Below, piece by piece: positions 47,546-56,505 of a stretch of 64,000 bases of DNA (the first letter of the stretch is position 1; each line of letters starts with the position of its first letter). The DNA lies in contig NZ_JAMSKT010000016.1 of assembly GCF_023806125.1 (NCBI RefSeq), positions 1 to 64,000 on the forward strand, in the 5' to 3' direction. Made by a program: the position numbers and the translations under genes. The DNA is from Clostridium caldaquaticum (GTDB lineage: Bacteria > Bacillota > Clostridia > Clostridiales > Clostridiaceae). The notes beneath the pieces were generated by a model that made no database searches, was not told where the DNA came from, and saw nothing but the letters and a program-made list of their open reading frames with translations.

Positions 47546-49273
47546 ATGATGATAGAAAAAAAGAAATTTTTTAATAAAAACTCTATAAGAACAAAGATGC
47601 TGTTAGGGCTTTTATGCATATTGACACCATTTGTAACATTTATGATAGTTTCCAGCTTTTATTTTATAAGTTCACTTAGGGAAAAAGTCTCAGAATCTAA
47701 TAGGAATACAATGTCTGTATATTCAAAGTATATGGATAATAATTTAAAAAAAATTGATGGATATCTTCTTAATATTATTGGAAACGATGTAGATTACATG
47801 ACTTTAAACAATTCAAAGGATGAAATGCAGCTTTATGACGCTTCCTGGTCTCTGGCAAATAAATTTGCTAATGATATCAAAAGTAAGGAAATGTTGGACA
47901 TGTTGTTTTTCTGCAATGCCGGAAAAAACATTTATCGTGATCAAATTTCTGCTGAACTCAGCTATAAAGAAAAAACAGATATAAGAAATAAAATAAAAGA
48001 ACTTGCAGAAACTGGAAAAAGTTACACTAGTTTAGATTGGTTTCCAGTTAAAATAGAACAAAAATATTATTTGTTGAGAATGATTGGTTATGATAACACT
48101 TATATAGGAGCTGTTATTGATTTTAATAATATACTGCTTCCTCTAAGTAAAATGGCTGTTAAGGAAAATCATATGATTATGTATAGTACTACTGATGGAG
48201 TACCATTAACAAAGATTGATTATATAAATAATAATAAAATTGATTTAAAAGGTAAAATAGACAGCTATTATTTAACAGGAAATCCACAAAAGTATATGGT
48301 AGTTGGAGAGAAGCTTTCATCAGCGGACATTAATGTACTATGTATTATACCAGATAAAAATATATTAGAAGGCTTAAATGAAATACAACTAGCTATATTT
48401 ATTATATCCATACTTTCGGTTCTGCTGATTCCAATATGTATAATATTATTAAGAAGAGCAGTATTGAAACCTTTGGGGAAAATAGCAACCACTATTGAAA
48501 CTATTACAAAAGGAAATTTTGATGTACAAATAAAAGATGATTACGCTCCAGAGGAATTTAAACAGGTTAACAATACTTTTAATTTAATGATTAAGGAAAT
48601 AAAAGATTTAAAGATAAAAAATTATGAAGAACAGATAAATAAACAAAAAGCACAGCTCCAGTATCTGCAGTTTCAGATAAGACCACACTACTTTCTTAAT
48701 GCATTAAAAAATTTATATAGTCTTGCTGAAAGAAGAAAGTATGAAACAATCCAGGAAGCAATTATAGGCTTATCTAATCATTTTAGATATATGTTTAAGG
48801 ACAGTTTCACTCTTGTAACTTTAATGGATGAATTAAATTATATTAAAAACTATATTAGTCTTCAGCAAATATGGATGTCAGCTGTGCCAGAATATGAAAT
48901 TGACATAGATCATCGAATAGTTGGAATAAAAATTCCACCCCTTACAATACAAACTTTTGTTGAAAATTCAATTAAATATGGTGTCCAGCTTGATAAATCT
49001 TTGAAGATAAATATTAAAGCAATATTACTTAAAGGTGAAGAGAAGGATTATGCGGATATTACAGTGTCTGATAATGGAAAAGGCTTTGATGAGAAAATCT
49101 TAAAAATGCTTAATTTAAATGAATATAAAGAAAAGAATAATAATCACATAGGTTTAAGCAATGTAAAACAAAGGATAAACTTAGTTTATGGAGAAGAGGC
49201 TGCAGTTATTTTTTCTAATGGGACATCTGGAGGAGCTATTTCGGAGATAATTATACCTATTGAAAAGTTATAA
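47546..49273 (+). CDS. YesM-type sensor histidine kinase
   Basis: A 575-residue sensor with membrane helices near residues 18-40 and 285-305 flanking an extracellular domain. HAMP (RAVLKPLGKIATTIETITKGNF) is followed by a variant phospho-acceptor box QIRPHYFLNALKNLYSL, near residue 375 (the usual form is NPHFLFNTL), then LTIQTFVENSIKYG and SDNGKGFDEK of the ATPase. It pairs with the response regulator 23 bases downstream and should control the second ABC importer. Confidence 0.9.
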   Translation: MMIEKKKFFNKNSIRTKMLLGLLCILTPFVTFMIVSSFYFISSLREKVSESNRNTMSVYSKYMDNNLKKIDGYLLNIIGNDVDYMTLNNSKDEMQLYDASWSLANKFANDIKSKEMLDMLFFCNAGKNIYRDQISAELSYKEKTDIRNKIKELAETGKSYTSLDWFPVKIEQKYYLLRMIGYDNTYIGAVIDFNNILLPLSKMAVKENHMIMYSTTDGVPLTKIDYINNNKIDLKGKIDSYYLTGNPQKYMVVGEKLSSADINVLCIIPDKNILEGLNEIQLAIFIISILSVLLIPICIILLRRAVLKPLGKIATTIETITKGNFDVQIKDDYAPEEFKQVNNTFNLMIKEIKDLKIKNYEEQINKQKAQLQYLQFQIRPHYFLNALKNLYSLAERRKYETIQEAIIGLSNHFRYMFKDSFTLVTLMDELNYIKNYISLQQIWMSAVPEYEIDIDHRIVGIKIPPLTIQTFVENSIKYGVQLDKSLKINIKAILLKGEEKDYADITVSDNGKGFDEKILKMLNLNEYKEKNNNHIGLSNVKQRINLVYGEEAAVIFSNGTSGGAISEIIIPIEKL

Positions 49274-49296
49274 CAGTTTATAGGAGGAAACCATTA

Positions 49297-50160
49297 ATGA
49301 ATGTATTGCTGATAGACGATCAGATTAATGTGGTAAAAGGTTTAATAGTTGGTGTCAACTGGGAAAAAATTGGGATTTGTGAAATTTATAAAGCCTTTAA
49401 TATACATGAAGCCAAAGAGATAATCAGAGATAATCAAGTGGACATAATGGTATGTGATATTGAAATGCCTTTAGGTAATGGAATAGAGCTTTTAGAATGG
49501 GTTAGAGAAAACTTTCCTGAAATAGAGTGTATTTTTCTTTCTGCTCACCCAGAGTTTGAATATGCTAAGGCTGCAATAAAATTAGGGAGTTTTGATTACT
49601 TATTACAGCCAATAAAGTACGATGAGCTTGAGAAGGTGATAGAAAAGGCGATTAAGAAAATAGTTGAAACTAGAGAAAAAAACAAATTTTATAAATATGG
49701 AATGTATTTAAGTGAAAATAAAAAGGAATTAATAGCAGATTTTCAGCAGGATTTTATGCAAATGTTTATTGATGTAAAAGAATCTGTAAAGTATCCTTTG
49801 AATAAGAAGTTTGAGATGTCAGGTTCAGTGGAACAAAAGTCTATTATTGATGAGATAAAGGATTACATTAGCAAAAACTTAGAGAAAGAATTATCTCGTA
49901 ATGAGATAGCTGAAAGTGTTCATTTAAATCAGGAATACTTATCAAGATTGTTTAAAAAAGAAACAGGAATAGCTCTTATTGATTATATAATCAGTGAAAG
50001 AGTAAAAGTTTCAAAAGAACTGCTGATTAAGACGAATATACCTGTAAGTATCATTGCTTCAAAAGTAGGGTATTCAAATTTCTCACATTTTTCAAAAATA
50101 TTTAAAAGGGAAACGGGATTGACACCATTAGAATACAGGCAAACTAAAAGAGTAAAATAA
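49297..50160 (+). CDS. Response regulator with AraC DNA-binding domain
   Basis: A compact 287-residue regulator: receiver domain with MVCDIEMPLGNG (aspartate near residue 54) and AraC helix-turn-helix pair (RNEIAESVHLNQEYLSRLFKKETG; VSIIASKVGYSNFSHFSKIFKRETGLTPLEYR). It lacks the long middle region of the paralogue at 26529. It lies between its kinase and the binding-protein gene. Confidence 0.92.
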   Translation: MNVLLIDDQINVVKGLIVGVNWEKIGICEIYKAFNIHEAKEIIRDNQVDIMVCDIEMPLGNGIELLEWVRENFPEIECIFLSAHPEFEYAKAAIKLGSFDYLLQPIKYDELEKVIEKAIKKIVETREKNKFYKYGMYLSENKKELIADFQQDFMQMFIDVKESVKYPLNKKFEMSGSVEQKSIIDEIKDYISKNLEKELSRNEIAESVHLNQEYLSRLFKKETGIALIDYIISERVKVSKELLIKTNIPVSIIASKVGYSNFSHFSKIFKRETGLTPLEYRQTKRVK

Positions 50161-50290
50161 ATAGCTTAGGTCTTAATGTTTAAAACCTTTACAACATATC
50201 ACAAAAACATTAATATAAGTCATATTAGTGGCAGAGAGCAATTAGTAAAGATGGTAATATATAACTATCAAAACAGAAGGGGGATTAAAA

Positions 50291-51787
50291 ATGAAAAAAT
50301 TTACAAGTATGCTTTTAACTACTATGATTGCAGCACTGACTTTTACAGGCTGTAGTTCAAAAGAAGTCAGCAATGCAGGCGACAGCAGTACTGTCAGTTC
50401 TGAACCTTTAAGCATCGCTATGTTCTCTGCAGGTAATGATACAGATACAGAGGCAGTAGCGAATGAAGTCAGTAAGATTACAAAAGAAAAAATAGGGGTG
50501 GAGATAAACATTACAAGGATTAACTTTGGTTCTTGGCAGCAACAGATAAATCTAATGTTATCTAGTGACGAAAAACTAGATTTATTCCCTGCTTTTATAA
50601 CTCCATTATCTACTTATGTAGCTAACGGACAAGTTATTCAGCTTGATGACCTTTATAGTAAATATGGTTCTGGAATTGCAGGCGTTATAGACAAGCAATA
50701 TATAGATGCGGGAAAAATCAATGGAAAGTTATACGGAATTACTACAAATCGTGATTTAGCTGCATCGTATGGGTTTGTTTACAGAAAAGATATAGCAGAG
50801 AAATATAATATAGATATGAGTGCTGTAAAGAATATGGAGGATTTAACTAAGGTTTTTGCAGTAATTAAAGAAAAAGAACCTGGTATGTATCCCTTAGTTC
50901 CACAAAGTGGTGCCTCATTAGTAGAAACAGCTTATGGAGTAGACAGATTAGGAGATGGTAATCTTTTAGGAGTTATTATGAACAGAGGAGACAGTTTAAG
51001 CGTTACTAATTATTATGAAACTGATTTTTATAAGAATTTTGTTAAATTAACTAGAAGTTGGTTTAAAGCAGGATATATGATGCCAAATGCACTTAATAAT
51101 ACAGAAACTGCTTCAACATTTATGACCTCTGGAAAGGCTTTTGGATACTTTTCAAACTTAAAGCCTGGTTTTGCAGAAATTAATTCTGTTGCAACTGGAA
51201 AAGAGCTAGCTACAGTTACTTTTATTGAAGGCTACGCAACAACAGGAAATGCTCAAGGTTTGACCTGGGCTATAGCTAAAAATTCAAAGATGCCTGATAA
51301 AGCAATGCAGTTTTTAAATCTTGCTTATACTGATAAAGATATATCTACTTTATTGATTTATGGTATTAAAGATAAGCATTATAAAGTTGTAGATGAGCAA
51401 AACAATATAATTGATTATGTAGATGGAGTGACACCAGCAAATACTGCATATAATCCCACCTTTGGCTGGGGATGGTGTGCCAATCAGTTTATAACTCCTG
51501 TATGGAAAGGAAATTCCGGAGATTACTGGAAACAGCTTGATAACTTTAATAAGACAGCCTTTAAATCTAAGGCAATGGGCTTTACTTTTGATCCAGAAAA
51601 AGTAAAAAATGAAATAACTGCTGCTACAAGTGTTGTAAGTAAATATCAAAATGCGTTATCTATTGGTGCAATTGACCCTGAAGAAGCACTTCCAAAGTTT
51701 AATAATGAACTTAAGGCAGCTGGTTTAGATAAAATTATAGCTGAAAAACAAGCTCAGCTTGATGCATGGGCAGCAACTCAAAAGTAA
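50291..51787 (+). CDS. Carbohydrate ABC transporter substrate-binding lipoprotein
   Basis: A 498-residue lipoprotein with lipobox FTGC (cysteine near residue 21), then a solute-binding fold with SGASLVETAYGVDR, GYATTGNAQGLTWAIAKNSKMPDKAMQFLNLAYTD. It belongs to the same broad family as the LplA-like protein at 28320, but its sequence is clearly different, so a different oligosaccharide is likely. AGGGGGAT precedes the ATG, and a weak terminator follows it. Confidence 0.9.
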   Translation: MKKFTSMLLTTMIAALTFTGCSSKEVSNAGDSSTVSSEPLSIAMFSAGNDTDTEAVANEVSKITKEKIGVEINITRINFGSWQQQINLMLSSDEKLDLFPAFITPLSTYVANGQVIQLDDLYSKYGSGIAGVIDKQYIDAGKINGKLYGITTNRDLAASYGFVYRKDIAEKYNIDMSAVKNMEDLTKVFAVIKEKEPGMYPLVPQSGASLVETAYGVDRLGDGNLLGVIMNRGDSLSVTNYYETDFYKNFVKLTRSWFKAGYMMPNALNNTETASTFMTSGKAFGYFSNLKPGFAEINSVATGKELATVTFIEGYATTGNAQGLTWAIAKNSKMPDKAMQFLNLAYTDKDISTLLIYGIKDKHYKVVDEQNNIIDYVDGVTPANTAYNPTFGWGWCANQFITPVWKGNSGDYWKQLDNFNKTAFKSKAMGFTFDPEKVKNEITAATSVVSKYQNALSIGAIDPEEALPKFNNELKAAGLDKIIAEKQAQLDAWAATQK

Positions 51788-51800
51788 ATTTCATAATGTT

Positions 51801-51845
51801 AAGGGCTGATTAGCAGTAATTAGCCCTTTATTTTAAATAAAATAA
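51801..51845 (+). terminator. Attenuating hairpin after the binding-protein gene
   Basis: AAGGGCTGATTA pairs with TAATTAGCCCTT, followed by TATTTT. It lies in the same relative position as the hairpin in the first ABC operon. Confidence 0.7.
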
Positions 51846-51857
51846 AGGAGAATTGGT

Positions 51858-52820
51858 ATGATAGAGGCTACACCTAAATTTAAAAAGAATACAGCTGCTG
51901 CAACAAAATTAAAAAAGAATGCAGTCAGAAAGTATCTTCCACTTTATATAATGATGATACCATCTATTTTGTATCTTATTATTAATAATTATATACCAAT
52001 GTTTGGTATCGTTATAGCGTTTAAAAAAGTCAATTTTACCAAAGGGATATTAAAAAGTCCTTGGGCTGGATTTTCTAACTTTAAATATCTTTTTAAAACT
52101 CAAGATGCATGGATTATCACAAGAAATACAATAGCGTACAATGCGGTATTTATTATACTAGGTACAGTTATTGCAATTACTGTTGCTATATTGCTTAATG
52201 AAATTGCTTCCCAAAGGCTGAAAAAAATTTATCAGACTGTAATTTTGCTGCCATATCTCATATCTATTGTGGTAGTAAGTTATATAGTTTTTGCATTTTT
52301 AAATCAAGAAACTGGATTTATAAATAATACAATATTAAAATCCCTTGGCAAAGAGGGTATATCATGGTATTCAGAACCAAAATACTGGCCTTATATTCTA
52401 GTTATTGTAAACATATGGAAGAGTTTTGGATACTCATGTATTATTTATTTTGCTACACTAGTCGGAATAGATAAAGGATATTATGAAGCTGCCACCTTAG
52501 ATGGTGCTACTAGATGGCAGCAGATAAAGCATATTACCCTGCCATTTTTAAAGCCTACAATAATAACTCTTACTCTTTTGAGTATAGGAAGAATATTCTA
52601 CTCTGATTTTGGATTATTCTATCAGGTACCTATGAATTCTGGAGTATTGTATAATGTAACAAATACAATTGATACTTATGTTTATAGGGGGTTATTGCAG
52701 CTTGGTGATGTAGGGATGTCTTCAGCAGCAGGATTTTATCAAGCTTTAGTAGGTTTTGTACTTGTTTTACTTGCTAATTTTATTGTATCAAAAATAGATA
52801 AAGATAATGCGTTATTTTAA
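51858..52820 (+). CDS. Sugar ABC transporter permease, LplB-like
   Basis: A 320-residue permease with six helices. YIMMIPSILYLIINNYIPMFGIVIAFKKV is the LplB N-terminal pattern, and YEAATLDGATRWQQIKHITLPFLKP is the EAA loop. It ends 13 bases before the start of its partner permease. Confidence 0.92.
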   Translation: MIEATPKFKKNTAAATKLKKNAVRKYLPLYIMMIPSILYLIINNYIPMFGIVIAFKKVNFTKGILKSPWAGFSNFKYLFKTQDAWIITRNTIAYNAVFIILGTVIAITVAILLNEIASQRLKKIYQTVILLPYLISIVVVSYIVFAFLNQETGFINNTILKSLGKEGISWYSEPKYWPYILVIVNIWKSFGYSCIIYFATLVGIDKGYYEAATLDGATRWQQIKHITLPFLKPTIITLTLLSIGRIFYSDFGLFYQVPMNSGVLYNVTNTIDTYVYRGLLQLGDVGMSSAAGFYQALVGFVLVLLANFIVSKIDKDNALF

Positions 52821-52833
52821 CAGGAGGGTAAAT

Positions 52834-53724
52834 ATGGTTGAAAAGAAAAAAACATTTCAAATAACTGTAAATATAGTAATGATATTGTTAGGGATTTTTT
52901 GTCTTATTCCTTTTATATTATTAATTTCATCCTCCATTACAGATGAAACAGCTCTAATTAACAATGGGTATAGAATTTTTCCTTTAAAATTTTCGTTAGC
53001 AGCATATAAATATTTGCTTGCTGATTCAACAGGAATTATAAGAGGCTATGGTATTACTCTTTTTGTAACTGTTATAGGTACTACACTTAATGTACTTTTG
53101 ACTTCTTTTCTTGCGTATCCTTTATCGCGTAAGGATTTACCTAAAAGAAATATAATTGCATTCTTTGTGTTTTTTACTATGCTTTTTAATGGTGGTTTAG
53201 TTCCTTCTTATATTATGTGGACAACAGTATTTCATATAAAAAATACTATATTTGCTCTGATTGTGCCCAATTTATTAATGAATGCTTTCTTTGTAATGAT
53301 GATGAGGACATATTTTATAACAAATATACCTGATGAGATTATAGAGGCAGCAAGGATAGATGGTGCTGGTGAAGGAAAAATATTATTTTCTGTAGTTTTC
53401 CCTATGTCTCTGCCTATGCTTGCAACCTTGGGAATGATGGCAGGGCTTATATACTGGAATGACTGGACAAATGGTTTATATTACTTAACTAAACCCAAGC
53501 TGTTCAGCATTCAGAATATTCTCAACCGTATGCTTCAGGATGCTCAGTTTCTAACATCAAACATGTCCATGACAAGCAATATGGCTGCTTCTGCAGCAAG
53601 TATTCCAACAACAGGAATAAAAATGGCAGTTGCCGTTTTAGGTGCTCTTCCTATTATGCTTATATATCCTTTCTTTCAGAAGTACTTTATAAAGGGAATA
53701 ACCGTTGGTGCTGTTAAAGGTTAA
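52834..53724 (+). CDS. Sugar ABC transporter permease, YtcP-like
   Basis: A 296-residue permease. TMLFNGGLVPSYIMWTTVFHIKNTIFALIVPNL, EAARIDGAGEGKILFSVVFPMSLPMLATLG (EAA loop) and the ending KYFIKGITVGAVKG define the family. AGGAGGG supports the ATG at 52834; an upstream in-frame ATG at 52807 overlaps the previous gene. No strong terminator is seen before the convergent AraC gene 43 bases away. Confidence 0.92.
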   Translation: MVEKKKTFQITVNIVMILLGIFCLIPFILLISSSITDETALINNGYRIFPLKFSLAAYKYLLADSTGIIRGYGITLFVTVIGTTLNVLLTSFLAYPLSRKDLPKRNIIAFFVFFTMLFNGGLVPSYIMWTTVFHIKNTIFALIVPNLLMNAFFVMMMRTYFITNIPDEIIEAARIDGAGEGKILFSVVFPMSLPMLATLGMMAGLIYWNDWTNGLYYLTKPKLFSIQNILNRMLQDAQFLTSNMSMTSNMAASAASIPTTGIKMAVAVLGALPIMLIYPFFQKYFIKGITVGAVKG

Positions 53725-53767
53725 AGTTAACAGGCAAAATGTTTTATATGGAGACAAAAGTTTGAGC

Positions 53768-54769
53768 TTAATTGCTCTTGCTTTTGTTATTTTTTTCTCT
53801 ATACTCATTTGGCGTAACACCGAAATAATCCTTGAATTTCTTATAAAAGAAATTTAAATTCTGATAACCTATTTCATTTGCAATTTCATATACTGGCATA
53901 TGGCTGTTAGTAAGCAAAATTGCAGAACGTGTCAGCCTTTGAGCCTGGATAAGCTCTTTAAAGGATTTATTAGTAGTTTTTTTGATTAAAGAGCTTAAAT
54001 AGTTTGGATGAAAATTAAAATGTGCTGCTGTAGATTCAAGTGTGCAGGTCATATAATTTTTCTCCAGATATTGAAGTATATCTATTATGGATGCATTTCC
54101 ATTTGAATTTGCATGTGCCTGATTTGCATCATATTGAAAGACTTTCATTAGCTCAGTAAATATAAGTATCATATAGCAGTCGATAATTTCATCTGCATAT
54201 AAAGATTTATCAAAATATTCGCAAAGCAGCTCCTTCATAAGATTAGGTATTCTTCTATTGTTGTCTGAATTAAAAATAATATAGTTGTCATGATTCTTTT
54301 TATCAGACACAGCGGTAACTAGAAATTCAGATATAATGCCTTTGCTTGAAAGTCTGCTTAGAAAAGAGGTTGTAAAATATTCCTTGCGTATTAATAGGTT
54401 GATGATAATATCTTCTTCGCCTGTAGGCAGTATGGAGTGGGGTACTTCTGTGTCTACAATACATATTTGGCCTTCTTTTAAAGTTATAGTTTTGTCTTTA
54501 ACTATTTGTGTAACTTTTCCTGAGTATACGTAGTTTAATTCGATGTAATCGTGCTTGTGCATTGGCACTTCTGCAAAGCGAGTATGTTTTAAAACTGAAA
54601 TATTTTCACCAGCTATTGCATCTTTTAAGTTAAATAAATATACTTTTTTTCCATGATAATCTATAGGATCAAGGTGCTTATATTTTTCTGACATCCCTGG
54701 ATTAGATTTGTAATGCAACTCACGAGCTGTTAAAGTTCTAAGTTTTTCATCTAGTTCTTTATAATCCAT
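53768..54769 (-). CDS. AraC-family regulator with N-terminal cupin domain
   Basis: A 333-residue regulator. The cupin sugar-sensing domain (TRFAEVPMHKHDYIELNYVYSGKVTQIV, GQICIVDTEVPHSI) is followed by an AraC helix-turn-helix pair (CTLESTAAHFNFHPNYLSSLIKKTTNKSF; PVYEIANEIGYQNLNFFYKKFKDYFGVTPNEYR). AGGAAGG fits the ATG at 54769; an in-frame ATG 42 bases upstream has no such site. It is divergent from the EIIBC gene at 54937 and probably activates it. Confidence 0.9.
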   Translation of the reverse strand: MDYKELDEKLRTLTARELHYKSNPGMSEKYKHLDPIDYHGKKVYLFNLKDAIAGENISVLKHTRFAEVPMHKHDYIELNYVYSGKVTQIVKDKTITLKEGQICIVDTEVPHSILPTGEEDIIINLLIRKEYFTTSFLSRLSSKGIISEFLVTAVSDKKNHDNYIIFNSDNNRRIPNLMKELLCEYFDKSLYADEIIDCYMILIFTELMKVFQYDANQAHANSNGNASIIDILQYLEKNYMTCTLESTAAHFNFHPNYLSSLIKKTTNKSFKELIQAQRLTRSAILLTNSHMPVYEIANEIGYQNLNFFYKKFKDYFGVTPNEYREKNNKSKSN

Positions 54770-54936
54770 ATAAAATACCTTCCTTAAAATTGCGTTATTA
54801 TTATTTTTCATAATACGATATTAAATTTGGTCAGTCAACATCTTTCTTTTTGATATTTTGATTACTTGATGAAGATGTTATCATTTACACATAGCAATAA
54901 TAAATTATTTATAAAATTTAGATAGGAGGAATTAGT

Positions 54937-56310
54937 ATGAATCACAAACAAGTGGCTACAGAAGTACTTAAGGCCGTGGGCGGTAAAGAGAATGTAAGCA
55001 GTCTAACACACTGCATTACAAGACTTAGATTTAAATTAAAAGATTTTTCTATACCAAAAAAAGAGGAAGTTCAGAAAATAGAGGGTGTTATATCAGTTAT
55101 TGAAAAAGGTGGACAGTATCAGGTTGTAATAGGCAACCAAGTTGAGCCTGTATTTAAGGAAGTAGTTAAATTAATAGGGGAAAATGAGGAAATAGAAGTT
55201 TCAGAAGAAAAGGTTAAAGGTAAATTATTTGACAGGTTTACATCAATGATTTCAGGTGTTTTTACACCTATACTGGGACCTTTAGCTGCAACAGGTATAT
55301 TAAAGGGATTATTATCACTTTTAACAGCAGTTCATGTTTTAACAGCAGATTCATCAACTTATCAGGTTTTATATGCTATAGCTGATACAGTGTTTTATTT
55401 CTTCCCTATTTTCCTTGGAGCATCAGCAGCAAAATACTTTAAGCTTAATCAATATTTAGGTATGGCAATCGGTGGAGCTATGGTGTATCCAACAATAGTT
55501 GCCATAGCAGGAAAAGGTGCAGCGATATCTTTTGTGGGAATACCTATGAACATATTAAACTATACCTCTTCAGTATTTCCAGTTATAGTAGCAGTGTGGC
55601 TGGCGTCAATTCTAGATAGAGCTGTAAGTAAGGTTGTATTTCAAGGTTTAAAATTCATGATAGCGCCGTTTATAGTTTTGGTTATCATGGTTCCGTTAAC
55701 TTTTTTTGCAGTAGGACCTGTTTTAACATTTCTAAGTAACATTTTATCAAAAGTAACCGTAGCAGCTTATAACTTTAACCCTGTAATAGGTGGTTTACTA
55801 CTAGGCGGACCATGGATTCTTATTGTAATGTTTGGACTTCACTGGGCTTTTATTCCAATATTTATTAATAATTTTACAGCAAATGGACATGATTCAATGA
55901 TTGCATTACTTACTGCAAATCAATTTGCCATGGCAGGAGCTGCAATAGCTATTGCTGTTAAGGCTAGAGATGCAAAAGTTAGGAATTTATCTTGGTCATC
56001 AAGTATGATGTGTTTACTTGGTATAAGCGAACCAACAATATACGGATTATTACTTCCATATAAAAAGCCTTTAATTATGGCTATTATAGGAGGAAGTATC
56101 GGAGGTGCTGTTGCAGGATTATTTAAAGCAACTATCTATGCATTTGGCGGCGCAGGTTTACTTCAGATTCCATCAGCTATTAATCCTAAAGGAATAGATA
56201 CAGGATTTTATGGATTTCTTCTTTCAGCAGCGGTAGGACTTGCAGTTGGGTTTATACTAACTTTAATTTGGGGTTACAATTCAAAAATGACTGAAAATAA
56301 AGAAGCTTAG
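54937..56310 (+). CDS. PTS EIIBC permease, beta-glucoside (BglF-like) family, no EIIA
   Basis: A 457-residue protein. The EIIB domain has the phospho-cysteine in LTHCITRLRFKLKD (near residue 26) and IPKKEEVQKIEGVISVIEKGGQYQVVIGN. The EIIC domain follows from about residue 100, with TGILKGLLSLL, VMFGLHWAFIPIFINN and LGISEPTIYGLLLPYKKP. The usual C-terminal EIIA domain is missing, so it must borrow one. It is divergent from the AraC gene, with the GH106-like gene behind a hairpin downstream. Confidence 0.92.
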   Translation: MNHKQVATEVLKAVGGKENVSSLTHCITRLRFKLKDFSIPKKEEVQKIEGVISVIEKGGQYQVVIGNQVEPVFKEVVKLIGENEEIEVSEEKVKGKLFDRFTSMISGVFTPILGPLAATGILKGLLSLLTAVHVLTADSSTYQVLYAIADTVFYFFPIFLGASAAKYFKLNQYLGMAIGGAMVYPTIVAIAGKGAAISFVGIPMNILNYTSSVFPVIVAVWLASILDRAVSKVVFQGLKFMIAPFIVLVIMVPLTFFAVGPVLTFLSNILSKVTVAAYNFNPVIGGLLLGGPWILIVMFGLHWAFIPIFINNFTANGHDSMIALLTANQFAMAGAAIAIAVKARDAKVRNLSWSSSMMCLLGISEPTIYGLLLPYKKPLIMAIIGGSIGGAVAGLFKATIYAFGGAGLLQIPSAINPKGIDTGFYGFLLSAAVGLAVGFILTLIWGYNSKMTENKEA

Positions 56311-56335
56311 TTAAAAGTATATATATTTGAAAAAG

Positions 56336-56380
56336 AGAGGATTATTTTTGAAATTACCATAAGATAATCCTCTTATTTTA
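56336..56380 (+). terminator. Hairpin terminator after the first EIIBC gene
   Basis: AGAGGATTAT (56336-56345) pairs with ATAATCCTCT (56364-56373), followed by TATTTTA. Confidence 0.75.
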
Positions 56381-56505
56381 ATTTTTTAATTAGCTGCTAT
56401 TTATTAAGTTTGGTCAGTGTATTAGTTTTGTTCTGATATTTAGAATAAATTATAAAAATGTTATGATTTATTTACATTAAAGTTATAGCACAAGGAAGGT
56501 AGATT

